From positions 8,680,001 through 8,744,000 of the forward strand of contig NC_063151.1 in assembly GCF_020921035.1 (NCBI RefSeq): DNA of 64,000 bases, read 5' to 3'. The notes beneath the pieces are model-generated. The model did no database searches and was not told where the DNA came from. It saw only the letters and a program-made list of their open reading frames with translations. Shown here in pieces: positions 39,741 through 51,964 of this stretch (position 1 is its first letter; the number at the start of each line of letters is the position of its first letter). Made by a program: the position numbers and the translations under genes. The stretch comes from Rhodamnia argentea. Lineage: Eukaryota > Streptophyta > Magnoliopsida > Myrtales > Myrtaceae.

Positions 39741-41617
39741 AGATTATCATCACCATATCGAAACTTTATTGTGAGTCTAAACACTATTGATATCCCTAAC
39801 ACTTTGCATGAAGCATTGTCCAAAGTGGAATAGAGGAATGCCATGAAAAAAGAGATGAAGGCACTTGAAAAAAATGTGGCAAATGTTGACAGGCAAAAAG
39901 AAAAATCTAGTTGGTTACAAGTGGGTATTCACTATGAAGTACAAGGCAGATGTTTCTCTGCAGAGTTACAAAGCAAGTTTGATTGTAAAGGATTACACCC
40001 AAACATATGGAGTCGATTACCAAGAAACATTGCACCAATGGCTAAAATAAACACCGTAAAAATTTTAATGTCTTTAACTGCTCATTTTGATTGGGAATTT
40101 CAACAATATCATGTAAAGAATGCATTTTTACACGGAGATTTTGAAGAGGAAATCTACATGAACATCCACCTAGTTTTAAAGGAAAGGAAACAACAGAAAA
40201 GTTTTGTAGACTAAAGACAACACTACACAGGCTCAAGTAGTCACCTAGAGCTTGGTTTGGACGATTTGCTAGAGTTATGAAGGCATTTGGGTATAAACAA
40301 AGCTAAAGAGATCATACACTATTCATAAAACACCCGGATACATAGGGGTTTACAACATTGTTGGTGTATATTGATGACATAAAAGTCATGGGTAATGATG
40401 AAAGAGAAAAACAATGGCTAAAATAGTGATTGATTAAGAAGTTTGAAATAAATGATTTAGGAAAGTAACGGTATTTTGGGAATTGAGGTTTCGTACTCAA
40501 AGTAAAGGATCTTTACTCCACAACGAAAGTATGTGACAAATTTTTTGGAAGGAATCGGGAAGCTTGATTGCAAACCAATAGCTACTCCAATTGAGCCAAA
40601 CCAAAGACTAGCGGAAGCAAAACGGAGGCAATAGTGGCGAGAAATGTATCGGGGATTGGTGAGAAAGTTTGGATCGAATTTGGATATTAGAAATATTACC
40701 ATATATAACATAAAATTTCTCCGCCAATTCCTTCTAGTCGTCTACCTTGCTTATACCAACCAGATATCTACTATGTAGTAAGCTTGATTATCCAAAGGAG
40801 TCGCATTTATAGACTGCTCATCAAGTCATACACAACTTGAAAGGGAGCCTAAGAAAGGGAGTACTATTCAAAAAGAGTCCCAATCTCAAGCTTATGCAAA
40901 TATGGATTATGCTAGATCCATGGTTGATAGGAGGTTACAACCTGTTATTGTACCTTCCTTAAAGGAAACTTGGAGAAGTAAAAAAAGAATGTGGTGGCAA
41001 GATCTAATGCGGAATCTAAGTTCAAGGTAGCAATTCAAGGAATATGTGAGCTATTGTGGCTCGAGATCATTCTTGATGACTTGAAGGTTGAGTGGAAGAT
41101 TCCTATGAAGCTACATTATGACAATGAATCTACAATTAATATTGTTCATAATCCTTTGCAACATGATAGAACAAAGCATATTGAGATTTATAGGCAATTC
41201 ATCAAGGATAAATTTGAAGGACTAATTTGTTTGTTTTATGTCCTGTCAGAACAAGAAGTGACAGATGTCTTGACCAAAGGTCTCAATGGTGAAAATTTGC
41301 ACGAGCTAGTTGCTAAGCTGGAAATGGGAGATATCCATTCACTAGCTTGAGGGGTAGTGTTAAACTGTAAATAGCCAAAAAAATTTGGCCGTAAATATGT
41401 AGGAAAATTAACTGATTGTTAGGAATAGAGTCTTGGCTATTTAGGAGATTTTTTTATTCAGTTTAAATCCCACAAATCGTTGGGCTCTCCTATGTAGGCT
41501 TTGTTTCCTATTTTGTTTGCTAGGATTTCTTTATGTATTACCCTATAAGTATAACACTGTAAGGCAGTAGAATATAACAAAGCGAATAATAGCTTCAATC
41601 TCTGAACCTACAAGTTA

Positions 41618-42221
41618 TTGACAAACAGAAAAAGACCAAAGGTTCAGCCGTTGAGACAGGTTCACAACTGCCATTCCACCAAAAACCCAAAGTTCCGAAT
41701 CAATCCCCGTTCCAAACTAACAAGGATTTTCCAGATCCAATCATCACGAGGGATTGGCTAATCCAAGTCCTTTTACAAACCGATAGAATCTCCGAGCAAA
41801 ATGCACTGGGACTATTGTGGGAAAGCTGTGTGAAACTCGTAGTATAATTACATCGCAAAAAGTTCTGACATATCTGATGATAATTTTAGGCATGAGATCA
41901 GATAAGCTCCGGAACACATGGACTAAGAACAGCCTCTAAGCTGTACATTAAGTTATGAGGACATCTACACAGTCGGCAACATCAAAAACAAATATCAAAT
42001 GCCAACATCAGGAAGCCAATCTGCACAAGTTTTCTACGGAAAATTTTACGTACCAGATGGTAATGCATCCTCAACTCAACATCCACCAGATAGAAAAAAG
42101 AAAAATCTATAATGGTCGGACAGGAGGAGGCACAAAAGGAACTAGACAAGAGTAGCTACCATCTTTTGATGGATAAGTCTAAAATGGTCCCTGAATTCTT
42201 CCTGTATATTTTTAACATCGT
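41618..42221. other. 3' flank of the ERD2-like gene
   Basis: No gene motif. Probably contains the 3' UTR of the minus-strand gene that follows. The frame at 41955-42155 (+) looks like chance. Confidence 0.4.
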
Positions 42222-45200
42222 TCACACCACTCCGGAGGGGAGACGTAGAACGAGTTGTCCACCAAAGACACTGTAACAAAGAATCGATTTTCAGATTGCA
42301 TATCATGGAGGTTCAATAAGTTGTCTGAAGCAAAAATCTAGCAATCCATTGACTACCTTTTGACGTAGTAGTAGCAAAAATCAGCAAGAATGAAAGTCTG
42401 GACTATTTCAGACAAGAGGACCATGGAAGGCCACAGTCCGTATCCCAGTGCTGTCAGTAAGCCTCCTCTAGTGTCCAGTACCTGTACGAGACAAGGTAAG
42501 CGACATTGCCACACCTGTACAAAATCCTACTTGTGCATGCCACCACTTCATCAAATAATGACAACACTGGAGGATGTCAGGGAAGTCACAATAAGGAAAC
42601 AAACATCAATGGATATGTTCCCTTTATTAAAATGCCGTTTCTCTAATCTGACCATCTTGTAGTAAATTGTGAAGAAGAGGGTAGTGACACAGGATAACGT
42701 TATAAACAAACCATATGCTGAATGGAATCTGGCAATACTCTTACTTATAAAAGCAATAAAGAATAATAATAATAATAATAATAATAACAGAACTGACCCA
42801 AATTCTTAAATACTCATTTCTTGGCACATTAGCAACAGAAAATACTATATCCACTTCCACTAGAATGCAAAGCATGAAATGTAAATTAGAGCAATGCCCC
42901 AGAAGGTAATTTTAACTGGCAATACCCCAAACCCACCCAAAACACTAAAAGAAACAAAGAAAAAGAAACAACCAGATGGCACATGCTCAATTATGCAGAC
43001 AAAATATGTCATGATGACACTGAAAAAGACGAATTCATGCAAACAAACAATTTAAGTAAATACTAGATGATAAGATAGAGAACGAACTCATAACTTTTGA
43101 TGGAAAAGCATTAAAAGTGCTGAAATCTAGCAAAATTTTACAGATCCCAGTGAAGAACACAAGCATGTCCATCAGAGCTAACAGGTGCAATCCACCTAAG
43201 CGAAGCATCTATACAAAGTTCCATACATCTCCTACAAATGGCATCATGTATAACGAAAAGACAAGCAAAGGAAAACAGACCTGGAGTACCCAATGGGCAC
43301 AGCTCAAAAACCTCGCAACTCCCAGTGCAAAAACATAATGCGCTGTAAATGGCTCAACAATCTGGAAAAACACAAATGCCAAAAAGAAATGAAGTCTCAA
43401 TAATTAATGAGCGACTCAGCTATTTCTATTTTAAGGGTACCACTTAATACCAGATATAAAAGGAGAAAATGTACACCTCATCTTGTGACACTAACCCTCT
43501 TGTCCTTAATGACAGAGTGATGTCTTTTCATCATTAGCTGCTCTACCTTTACCACGTTAATTTATTATGTCCAAAATTAGAAACCACCTATCCAGCCTTA
43601 CAAACATGTGCACATTCTCTTTCTGCTATTTTTCTCTAGTTTCAGCTATTTAATTCATGTAAATCAAATACAGACTGGAATTCAGGAACTTGACAGTGGA
43701 TTTGGCCAAGAGCAGAGCAAATTCAGCCATTAGTGATAACCCTGTCCTAGAAGAAAGAACGCCATCTTAAGAGAGAATAAGCAGCATCAGAAGAAACACA
43801 ATCTTTTAAGATAATGCCAAAGCTAATCTAAACAGAGAACCGGCGCACTTGTCCATCAGCAAGAGACAACATTTAAGAAAGCCATGCTGCAAAAAACCCA
43901 TGGGAATCACCTCTCAGCCTAATATAAAGCCAATACACTAGACATGATGTGTATGCGCTGGAATGATTGCAGAGCACCAACTTTGCAGGGCAAAGAGCAG
44001 ACGGATAGAAATAGTAGTTCACAAATTAGCAATCTCAGACCTGGCTGACATGAATACATAAAATAAATAGCCAAAGGTTCAGAGTAAAGGAGCGAGTGGC
44101 AAAAGAAAAAGAAAAGCGAACATTCAAATATTTTGGAAAGAACTACAAAAGGGTTGCAAAATTGCTACTTAAACATGCATAATGAAGATATCAACTCAAT
44201 GAAGGGGCTTCAGGCATCAATCTATCTCCAGAAGTGCAATTGATCAGCAGATAAAGAGTAGAGTACATCCATTTACAACCGGTTTCAATTGACAAAGATG
44301 TTTTCCACGCATATCACCGTTACAAGATTTGGCCATTGCAGTACCTTTGTATTCTGCATGACACGGAGCTGGGGTAGCACTGAAACAGCTTCAAGATAAA
44401 CACAAAAGGCCCAGCAAATCCTGTTAATGATATGATGATGTGTCGAGGGGTGAATCACTAGAGATAGCACAGCACATGGAATCACCTGCATTAAATCCGA
44501 AAGGGGAAAGCACAACAGAATGTAAGTACACCATTAACAAATAAACTTTCAACGGATACAATTAAAGCCCAGCTTCTCACAACTCCACGTTCAAATTCTC
44601 TGATTTGGATGCCTCAAAGAGTAAAATTACCAGCTCAATTTAACAATCAACAAAATTGGAAAAGGCAAAAAGGGAGTAATTCATAACTATTTGGTTAAGT
44701 TGAAGCTCAAACAACTTAGCAGGCTAATAAAACTTAAAATAAGTAGAAAATTCATGAGAAGTTCAGTTATATGGTTTATTCTGCCCAATCTACCTTCAAC
44801 CTTATTTGCGGTCCCCGTAGACAATATGAATTACATAGCACCATTATATAACAATCTATTAACTGATGCCCAGTGTACCTTTAACCTTATTTATGGCCCG
44901 TGTAGACAATAAAAATAAATTCATTGACCTTACAAGACAAACTATCGACTGATGCAGCTTGTCAGATAATTCAAAGCATATACCTACCACCCGACTACCA
45001 GAAAAGAAAAAAATTAACAGATCGCCATACCAACTCAGCCTTCTGGGGACACATTACAAAGAAATAACTCCAAAAAAAGAAGCTTCTGTATGTCAAGGTA
45101 TCAGTTGTTCATTTGAGTCCATTTGAATACAGGCACCCACATCCAAACATAATCTTAATATTATTTTTGGCAATAAAGATGGACATGTCTATTCCACAGT

Positions 45201-46714
45201 TTGTCAGCAGAAGAGTCTGATGGCAACCAAAACAGAGATTGGGAAAATCTAAACTAGAGAACCAAAGCTAAAGAAACAGCTGTTGTCATTCCGCTTCCAT
45301 GTACATAAATAGGGTGTGGATGGAGGACTCACAACATAGTAAATAGCAAAATTGTCTTTGTCCTCCATGTAACTCGATCTCAGCTTGAAGCGGATCATGT
45401 AGATAACCCAAAGAGTGGTGGCTAGTGTAGCCGAATCGAGTAATGTATGGATATCATACTCCATTACAACACTACAATAAAGTCTTACAGCTAAAAACAC
45501 AGCTGTTAGTTCCTGTGATTTGAGCGACAACCCTGAAATGAATCATCATTCAGGAAAGTAGTCAGAGACTGAAGATATGATAATCATAAGAATAGAAAGT
45601 TGATCAAAGAGCTGACATGGCTGTGTAGAACAATTATTAAAGAAAAGACGTTCTCAGGATCACTTCGTTAGTGGAAGGACATAATTACTAAGAATCGTGA
45701 TGATTTAAACTCACTCACATAGATAAAAGCAAAAATGATGTATCGTATTCACTCTTCTGCTAACTTTATGTCTCTTACTTTATACTAAATGCATAATCGA
45801 AAAAGAAAGCAAATGCTCCTGCCGGTTGAAGGCTGCAACAACACACATGTCAAAGTCACATCAGTGTCTTAAGTGTTAGTGGCGAAACACACATGATCAG
45901 AATCTCACAACTATACATTCCGTCTAAAGTCATGCCTCAGAGGTTGAATTGCCGAGTGGCTCATTATTTATGTCAAGTCACCTCGATTATTTGAACTATG
46001 AAGAAGCCTTGTGGCAGTACTAGCTAGTGCCATCGACTATCTTATGCCATTGCCCTCCATTTTTGCGACATCTTGAGAAGCCTCCACGTTTTCAAGATAT
46101 CTCCTACTAATAGCTCACATATACAAGAAAAGGCAAAAAAAAAAAAAAAATGATATTTTCCTCATATTATTCACCTCAAAGCTTTCTCTCCCGAGTAATA
46201 GAATAGAGTCATCTCCGTGTCTTAAATTTTACAACCCCCGTAGGCATCTACTGAAACTACCCTATCATTGCTGCGAAATGATCGCACAGGAAGAAACTGG
46301 GCTTGTAAGCACTCGCAATCACAAGCAAGGCCACGGCATCGCCACCACTCGAGAAGCAAATTCAATCTGGAAAAACGCAATCTACGAAACTCACATCAAC
46401 AGAGTCTATACAAACCTCGGGTCAACATAAGAATTGATCCCCAAACAAGATAAAAGAGAAAGCGAGACGCCCAGGAAAACAACGCCGATACCTGCACAGG
46501 TCTTCTCCTTGCTGAGCTTGTAAATGAGGACGGCGATTCCGAGGGCATGGACCGCCTCGGCGGCGACGAAGAGGTTGTCGTGGTCGTGGACCACCATCCG
46601 GAGGAACACGAGCGCCGCCATGCCGGAGACGACGGCGAGGAAGGCCTTCACCTTCGGCGGCTGGCGGCGGAGCCACGTCGCCACCGCCTGGATCGGCCTC
46701 TTGGACGCCTTCAT
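42222..46714 (-). CDS. ER lumen protein-retaining receptor (ERD2-like) family protein (272 aa, six exons)
   Basis: Multi-pass membrane protein of the KDEL/HDEL receptor superfamily, which in the classic members returns escaped ER proteins from the Golgi. Exons: 46714-46492, 45532-45333, 44485-44345, 43361-43281, 42481-42357, 42270-42222; all GT-AG with compatible phases. The protein begins MKASKRPIQAVATWLRRQPP, an N-terminal extension typical of the plant ERD2-like subgroup (about 270 aa) and absent from the 215-aa canonical ERD2. Hallmarks seen: LIYKLSKEKTCAGLSLKSQE, RLYCSVVMEYDIHTLLDSAT, IRFKLRSSYMEDKDNFAIYY, FCVYLEAVSVLPQLRVMQNT and TAHYVFALGVARFLSCAHWV. The C-terminus is ADFCYYYVKSVFGGQLVLRL-PSGVV, so no cytosolic KxKxx-type tail. 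Whether this subgroup binds HDEL is not established. Introns hold no nested gene. Confidence 0.94.
42762..42787. repeat. (AAT)n microsatellite in an ERD2-like intron
   Basis: About eight to nine AAT units within the fourth intron of the minus-strand gene (between exons 4 and 5). Confidence 0.9.
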
Positions 46715-47477
46715 CTTTGCCCTCCCTGCCAAGAACTCGCAACTCTAGTCCTGGATCGCTCGGGTCTTGAAACTCCTCTAGCGGTCGTCTCAGTTCGAAT
46801 GAACGAGCCCGGTTCTTCTTCTTCTTCCTCCTATGATGTCTGTCTCGGTGCGCGTGTGTCGACGTTCTGAAGTGTCTAAGATTAGGGGATGCGTATGAAA
46901 TGTCTTGTGAGGGGGTGACAAGGTGCGACGGCGGTGCACGGAGAGAGCCATGGTGAAGCCGTTAGGGAAACGACAAGTGTAGGTCAATGGTTGGTTGGAG
47001 TTGGGGTAGACGGTGGATGTTGGGGGGCTGGTCAACCACCGGAGGATGTGGATGCACCTTTAATGGTGGCGCCACCAACTTCGAGTTCCCACTAAAGTCA
47101 CCCAAATCTCAGAATTGGGTGTTGCCGTTCACCCCACCCTTCTCCTTCTCTCACAGATTACACTGTTCTGCTGATATCAGATCCAACTGCTAATTTATTG
47201 ATAATGTTAAGGATCGTTCATATCTATGTCCATGTTTAATAGATTGAGTGAGGAATATTCGGAAGCTCTAATCTTAAATAGTCCGAAAAAGAAAAAAACC
47301 AATCTAGCAAAGTAAAAATCATGTGAGGATGTTTAATTTAGGGCTCCCGTGGTCCGACAATTTTCTCTCGATAAAAAAAAAATATATATATTTACTTTAA
47401 TGAGATGGGATTGACCGTGGTTTAGTGTGTAGGTAAGGGTTATATATATGTAGTAATGTCAAATGACCCATGAAATG
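46715..47477. other. Promoter side of the ERD2-like gene
   Basis: Holds the 5' leader and promoter. Open frames at 46790-47035 (-) and 46987-47193 (+) carry no known motif. No TATA box stands out. Confidence 0.4.
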
Positions 47478-47878
47478 CTAAGTTAGGGGGTGAACGAGCA
47501 AAATGGATCTTGAAAATTGGCTAAACGTGCAATGTGTCATCTACATTTTAAATTTGTTTAGAACGGTTCATGAGCTTTAGCTAATATGCAAGATCGTCCC
47601 TAAACTTTTACTTTGTTCAATATAGTCCTTGGGTTTTGGCATATGTGCAATTCGGTCCTAATCTAAATGAAAATGTTCAATACTGTCCATTAAGCTTGAA
47701 TTAATTGATGGATAATATTGAACGTTTTCATATGATTCAATGACCAAATTGAATATGTACCAAGAATTGAGGGACCATAATGAAAAAAAAAAAAAGTTCA
47801 CGGACATTGCACATTGAGTTAAAATTTAGGAAGCGCATTAGGTCATAATTGAGGGACCATTTGTGTCATAATCGCTCT
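47478..47878. mobile_element. Foldback MITE (ends approximate)
   Basis: An inverted arrangement: GAGCAAAATGGATCTTGAAA at the left against GACACAAATGGTCCCTCAAT (reversed) at the right, continuing as CGTGCAATGTGTC against TGTGCAATGTCCG, with a central palindrome around AATATTGAACGTTTTCAT / ATGAAAATGTTCAATACTGT. No duplication could be fixed. No coding potential. Confidence 0.5.
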
Positions 47879-48458
47879 ATTGAATCATGTAGTAGATTGC
47901 AAATGGCCATTTAAGTGAGAAGACCATATTCAAATCTCCATGTCTCAAATATGTAAAAACTAGTATCATTGTAAATAGCATTCCTCAGCCTGGTTACATG
48001 GACACCGTCTGAACTGCAGATTTTCGCAAGAGCCATTGAAATTTTGGCCAACTCAATTCAAATCGTGTCTTAGATCTGTTGCGTCATGTTGGATCCTCCT
48101 CTCACATTCTTGCAACCCTAGGTGAGGCGATAACTCGAAGATTTGCAACGAAATTATTTCCTAAACCGGACCCCGAAAGCTTTTTTCTCATTACTGATTG
48201 AAGGCAAAAACCTCAGCAACTTGCTTCAGACAGTGCTCGTGGCGATGCAGTGATCCTGTGAACGAGGAGAAACAGATTAACACAGAACTGGTCCGTTCAT
48301 GTGATAGCATTCACATATGGTAAAGTAACTCATCTCCGTTATTGTCGCCAAACCAACTTACTTGTCGCATCGATCTTCAAAAATGTTCATGAATTCATAC
48401 TGTGAATAAGCTGTATTATAAAGCTCCTAGACTTTTGGGAGGGAACATTTATATGTGG
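47879..48458. other. 3' flank of the invertase gene
   Basis: No gene motif. The right half probably includes the invertase 3' UTR. Confidence 0.4.
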
Positions 48459-50855
48459 TTAACAGGTCCAAGAAGCAGATCTTTTTATTAGGGGCTTCAT
48501 CTGTCTGTCTTCCTCGAGCGAGACCATACCCAAGTGAGACGGGTCCTCAAACAGCATCTTGGCCACCAAGTAACCGGCGATGGACCAGGTCTGGAATTTC
48601 CGAGCCTGCTTCCCAACGTACCTGCCGAGCTTCCCGTCATAGTACTCGGGCCAGTGGTCCTTTGATAACCGGCTCTCGATGAGCTTGATGGCGCGCCTCG
48701 CTATTAGTGGGCGCCCCGTCTTGATGCAGGCCGCCGTGAGGAGCCAGAGAAGCACTGCACCAGCCCATCAGGAAAAAAAAAAAAAAAAAAAAAAACCCAA
48801 TTGAGAAGGTCAAGAAATAGCTGATGAGTTTTGTTTGTCGCTAGTCACATGGGTGTTGCGAAAGAAGGTTAGTTTGTTAAAAGCGTCCATGTGGTCTTTT
48901 CCCTCCATTCTAGTGCTATTTTGTAGTCTTTGGGCATTAGAGAAACTATGAGCATACTCACCTGGCCAAGACCCTCCATTGTGATAGCTCCACCGAGTAT
49001 TCTTCGGGTCGCATCCTGTGACGATCTTCCATTCGTGGTTTTCTATCGCCGGATAGCATATCTTCAGCGGCATCTCGCCGACCAGCTCTTCCCAGCGTTC
49101 TTCTATCAGATCCATTATGGCTACAGACTGTTCAGGGGTCGCCAGAGACGACAGAATGGCCACGCAGTTGCCCAAACAGAACCACCGGAAATCCATCTTC
49201 GCTGGGCTCACGTTCCCGACAAAGTAACCGCCGCGTCTTGGCATGAAATCAAACACCCAATCAGGAAGAGAATCGGGCATCACGTTGAACTTGTTGACTG
49301 CCGTGTGAGAATACTCCTCGGTCTTGTACCGGTATATGTCATTGAGCTGCTTCAGGTCCAGCCAGAAATAGTTCCTCATGTGGTAACTCAATGCGTGGAG
49401 GCGCTGCACAATCCGCTCCATGAAGTCCTTGCCCTCGCTGTCTTGCTTAAGCAAGACCAGGGCACATCGGAGCGCCATAAAAAAGAGGGCCTGGATTTCG
49501 ATCGGATACCCGTATACACCCTAACATTGCAGAGAAAGAATGAGAAAGATCGGGTCATAATAAGGACTATCCAACATTACGTGTCTTCAACAAACATACT
49601 AGCTATTAGTAAAGATAACCTCATTTGAGCAAAGGGAAAATGCAAGAAACCAACCATTCTCCTGTCAATCATGCAGCATCCGTCTGCACAGAGCAGCGTC
49701 GGGAACGTGTCAAAGCCTTCCGAGAGGCATAAGCTCAGGATAAGGCGCATGCCCCTTTGGCACTCGGGCAATTCTGCCAAGGATGAATCGCCTGTGGACT
49801 TGGTATACGCACGGAGCAATATGATCCACCAGAATCCTGAGTCCACTGGGGCTACTCTCCCTATTGCGGTCTCGCCAAAGTCTGCAGTCAAGGTCTCGGA
49901 ATTCCTTGCCGGGTGATGGATCACCTTGAAGCTCGCAGGCATCACCCCTTCTCCTAGCTTGAACTGGTCCACCATCTTCTCTCGTGATTGGAGGAGAAGG
50001 GTTTTGAGAAGGAAATTCTTCACTATTTCCGTCTCGCCATTCATCAGAAACGCCAATGCGCTCGGGAAAAAGTCTCTAACAAAGACCTGCCAAGTAGACG
50101 AACGCCATATTATTTTCACTCACATTCTAAGGGAGGCTTAAGCATAAGGAACTGACAGGCGGGATCAGGTATCGAGGTCGAACAAGTCAATGTAATACAA
50201 ATTCATACTGCTTTTATAGTGTTCAAAACACTGAGACAAAGTAAGGACATGTCAATAGGCCATACGCCCACAATCTGCAACTTTTTGCTGATAACATCAC
50301 GTACTTAAAATATTATGACAGATGAGATTATGAATATGAATTGTGGATCCACATTAGAACTCCACTGATATTGTAGTTGTGACTTCCTTGTGAAACCGAC
50401 AATTTAAGAACAGAGAAGAGCACATTCACCTGATCATAGTTCAGTTCTTCTACAGAATGATCCAGAGCGGCGATAGTCCCAACAGGTTGCCCCCGGTAGA
50501 GAACCATAGACCTTCCCAGGGCTTCCCACGCATCAGCAATCATAGGGTGCGCCTCGTAGTAACTCTCGGATCTTGGTGTGTGAAAGCCCGACCTTCTTCC
50601 TGGAGAGTACACATACTCAAGATGGTCTACAAGGCGAAAGTTGTCAGCCACCCTATAAGAAAGCCGAGGCGATAAAGTGATGGACATCTCACAGTAAGAC
50701 TTCTCGTCGAACGATCTGTTTCTCTCTATGTTTAGCGGCCTTGGCCTGTCCATTAACTTCAGAATATCGGAGTCGTCGATCTCAAAGATTGAGTTGGCGG
50801 TGTCGTGACCTCTCATGCTTCCATTCAGCGACATGTCCGTGGCAATTGAAGACAT
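48459..50855 (-). CDS. Cytosolic alkaline/neutral invertase, GH100 (570 aa, four coding exons)
   Basis: Hydrolyses sucrose to glucose and fructose at neutral pH. Coding exons: 50855-50430, 50086-49655, 49520-48962, 48754-48459; all GT-AG, joining in frame to 570 residues, close to the usual length of the non-organellar class. The N-terminus ([20 protein letters not shown]) is short, with the clade motif [15 protein letters not shown] and no transit peptide, which fits cytosol. GH100 landmarks follow: [51 protein letters not shown] (contains the catalytic-acid Asp by analogy with cyanobacterial InvA), [35 protein letters not shown], and the C-terminal RSASWTC. Closest in style to Arabidopsis A/N-InvB. 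An in-frame ATG at 50909 exists just upstream, but a good splice acceptor (TGCAG at 50900) and the family N-terminus favour 50855, implying a leader intron. Confidence 0.94.
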
Positions 50856-50899
50856 CCTCGATTTCTCTCGATCAAGAAACACCTCAAGGCTTCTAAAAC

Positions 50900-51803
50900 C
50901 TGCATTCATCCACACGCAACAAGCAACTTCACAGTCAATGTGGTGGAGTTATCTCCTTCGAACATTAAGCGGAATCCCCAAATCATAATTCATGCACTAT
51001 CGACACTGATTAGTTGGAACTCTACACACCATTTACGCAGCAGAAAACAGCAATCAAATGCTGCTAGGCGATTTAGCAGCAACAGATTGAAATGATTGTT
51101 AAATTTCAACTACCAATCTCTCCGTGCCTACTAGACATGACTACTGCATAGAATGGATTACTTAAACATGAGCGCGTTATGTACCCGATTCGAACCAACG
51201 GAGGAACCAACAAGAATCGCCCTTTCAACAGTTGATCGCCCAGAAAAAAGCTAAGGAACAGAGCTGGGAGGCATCAAGAGAATGAAAAGGAACTTGCCTA
51301 TTCCATGAACAGCGTTCTACAGGCGATGGCCCAGATTTCCATTACGTCTTTGTGCTGATATGGAGAGGGAAGGCGAACCCAGATGGGATTATCTCGGTTT
51401 GTCCGATGAATGGTTTGGCATGATCTCCCGAGTGTTTTGTCCCTTTGTCACTACCAACCTCAAATGAAGCTAAGGCCCTAAGGGGCATACCACCGCATTG
51501 GGCGCGGTTTGGAACCGTAGAAAAAGCAATGTGTTTGTCGGCAAGCAGTAGCTGTTTTTGGTTAGATTACGAAGGTATCTTTCTCGTGAGCGATGACTTT
51601 GAGGTGTGGTGCTGATGTGCCTTTTCCTGCATCAAATTATAGAATCCTCACGACCCAATTCAAAATTTGTCAGCTTTACAATTTATTGAGGATGTAAAAG
51701 ATAAACTGTGAACAGAAAAATCCATAGCAGACAAGGAAAAAACTAAAGCTTTTACTTCATTTTTTCATCCCTTTGATTTTATTCTGCCAAAACATGGATG
51801 TCC
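50900..51803. other. Leader intron and promoter of the invertase gene
   Basis: The acceptor at 50900 implies one or more non-coding exons upstream; a purine-rich block near 51300-51380 may be the first exon but I cannot fix its donor. No other gene seen. Confidence 0.35.
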
Positions 51804-51964
51804 GGGAAAATTTCAAATAACGGCCCCAAATATTTTCATTTTCTCAAATAAGAACATAAAGTAATCATTATTTCAAGTAAGGGCTCAAAGTGCACTTTTT
51901 GTCTCAAACAAGGGCTTGTAGTGGCCATGCTTATTTTGAATAAGGGCCTAACCTCACCGGTTGG

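Larger units (their letters stand above)
32101..41617 (+). mobile_element. Ty1/Copia LTR retrotransposon fossil, old and broken, interrupted by a second element
   Basis: An LTR-like block starting TGTTGAGCTATAAATAGCC (32101 to about 32365) is repeated as TGTTAAACTGTAAATAGCC (41358 to about 41617). The right copy is preceded by a polypurine tract (GAGGGGTAG), as expected for a 3' LTR. Parts in plus-strand order: a gag-like region (about 32630-33250), a pre-integrase and integrase region (about 33980-34800), an integrase-RT linker (about 34900-35310), and, after the interruption, reverse transcriptase (about 39840-40900) and RNase H (about 40990-41350). Order integrase before RT marks Copia. 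The two LTRs differ by many substitutions and small indels, so the insertion is old. Coding capacity is lost at many places (well over ten breaks). Confidence 0.8.

Noticed and set aside
46422-46870. Arg/Gly/Pro-rich frames on both strands over ERD2-like exon 1
   Set aside because: Out-of-frame shadows of a conserved GC-rich exon.
48930-49628. 232-codon plus-strand frame
   Set aside because: Antisense shadow of invertase exon 3, which is strongly conserved on the minus strand.
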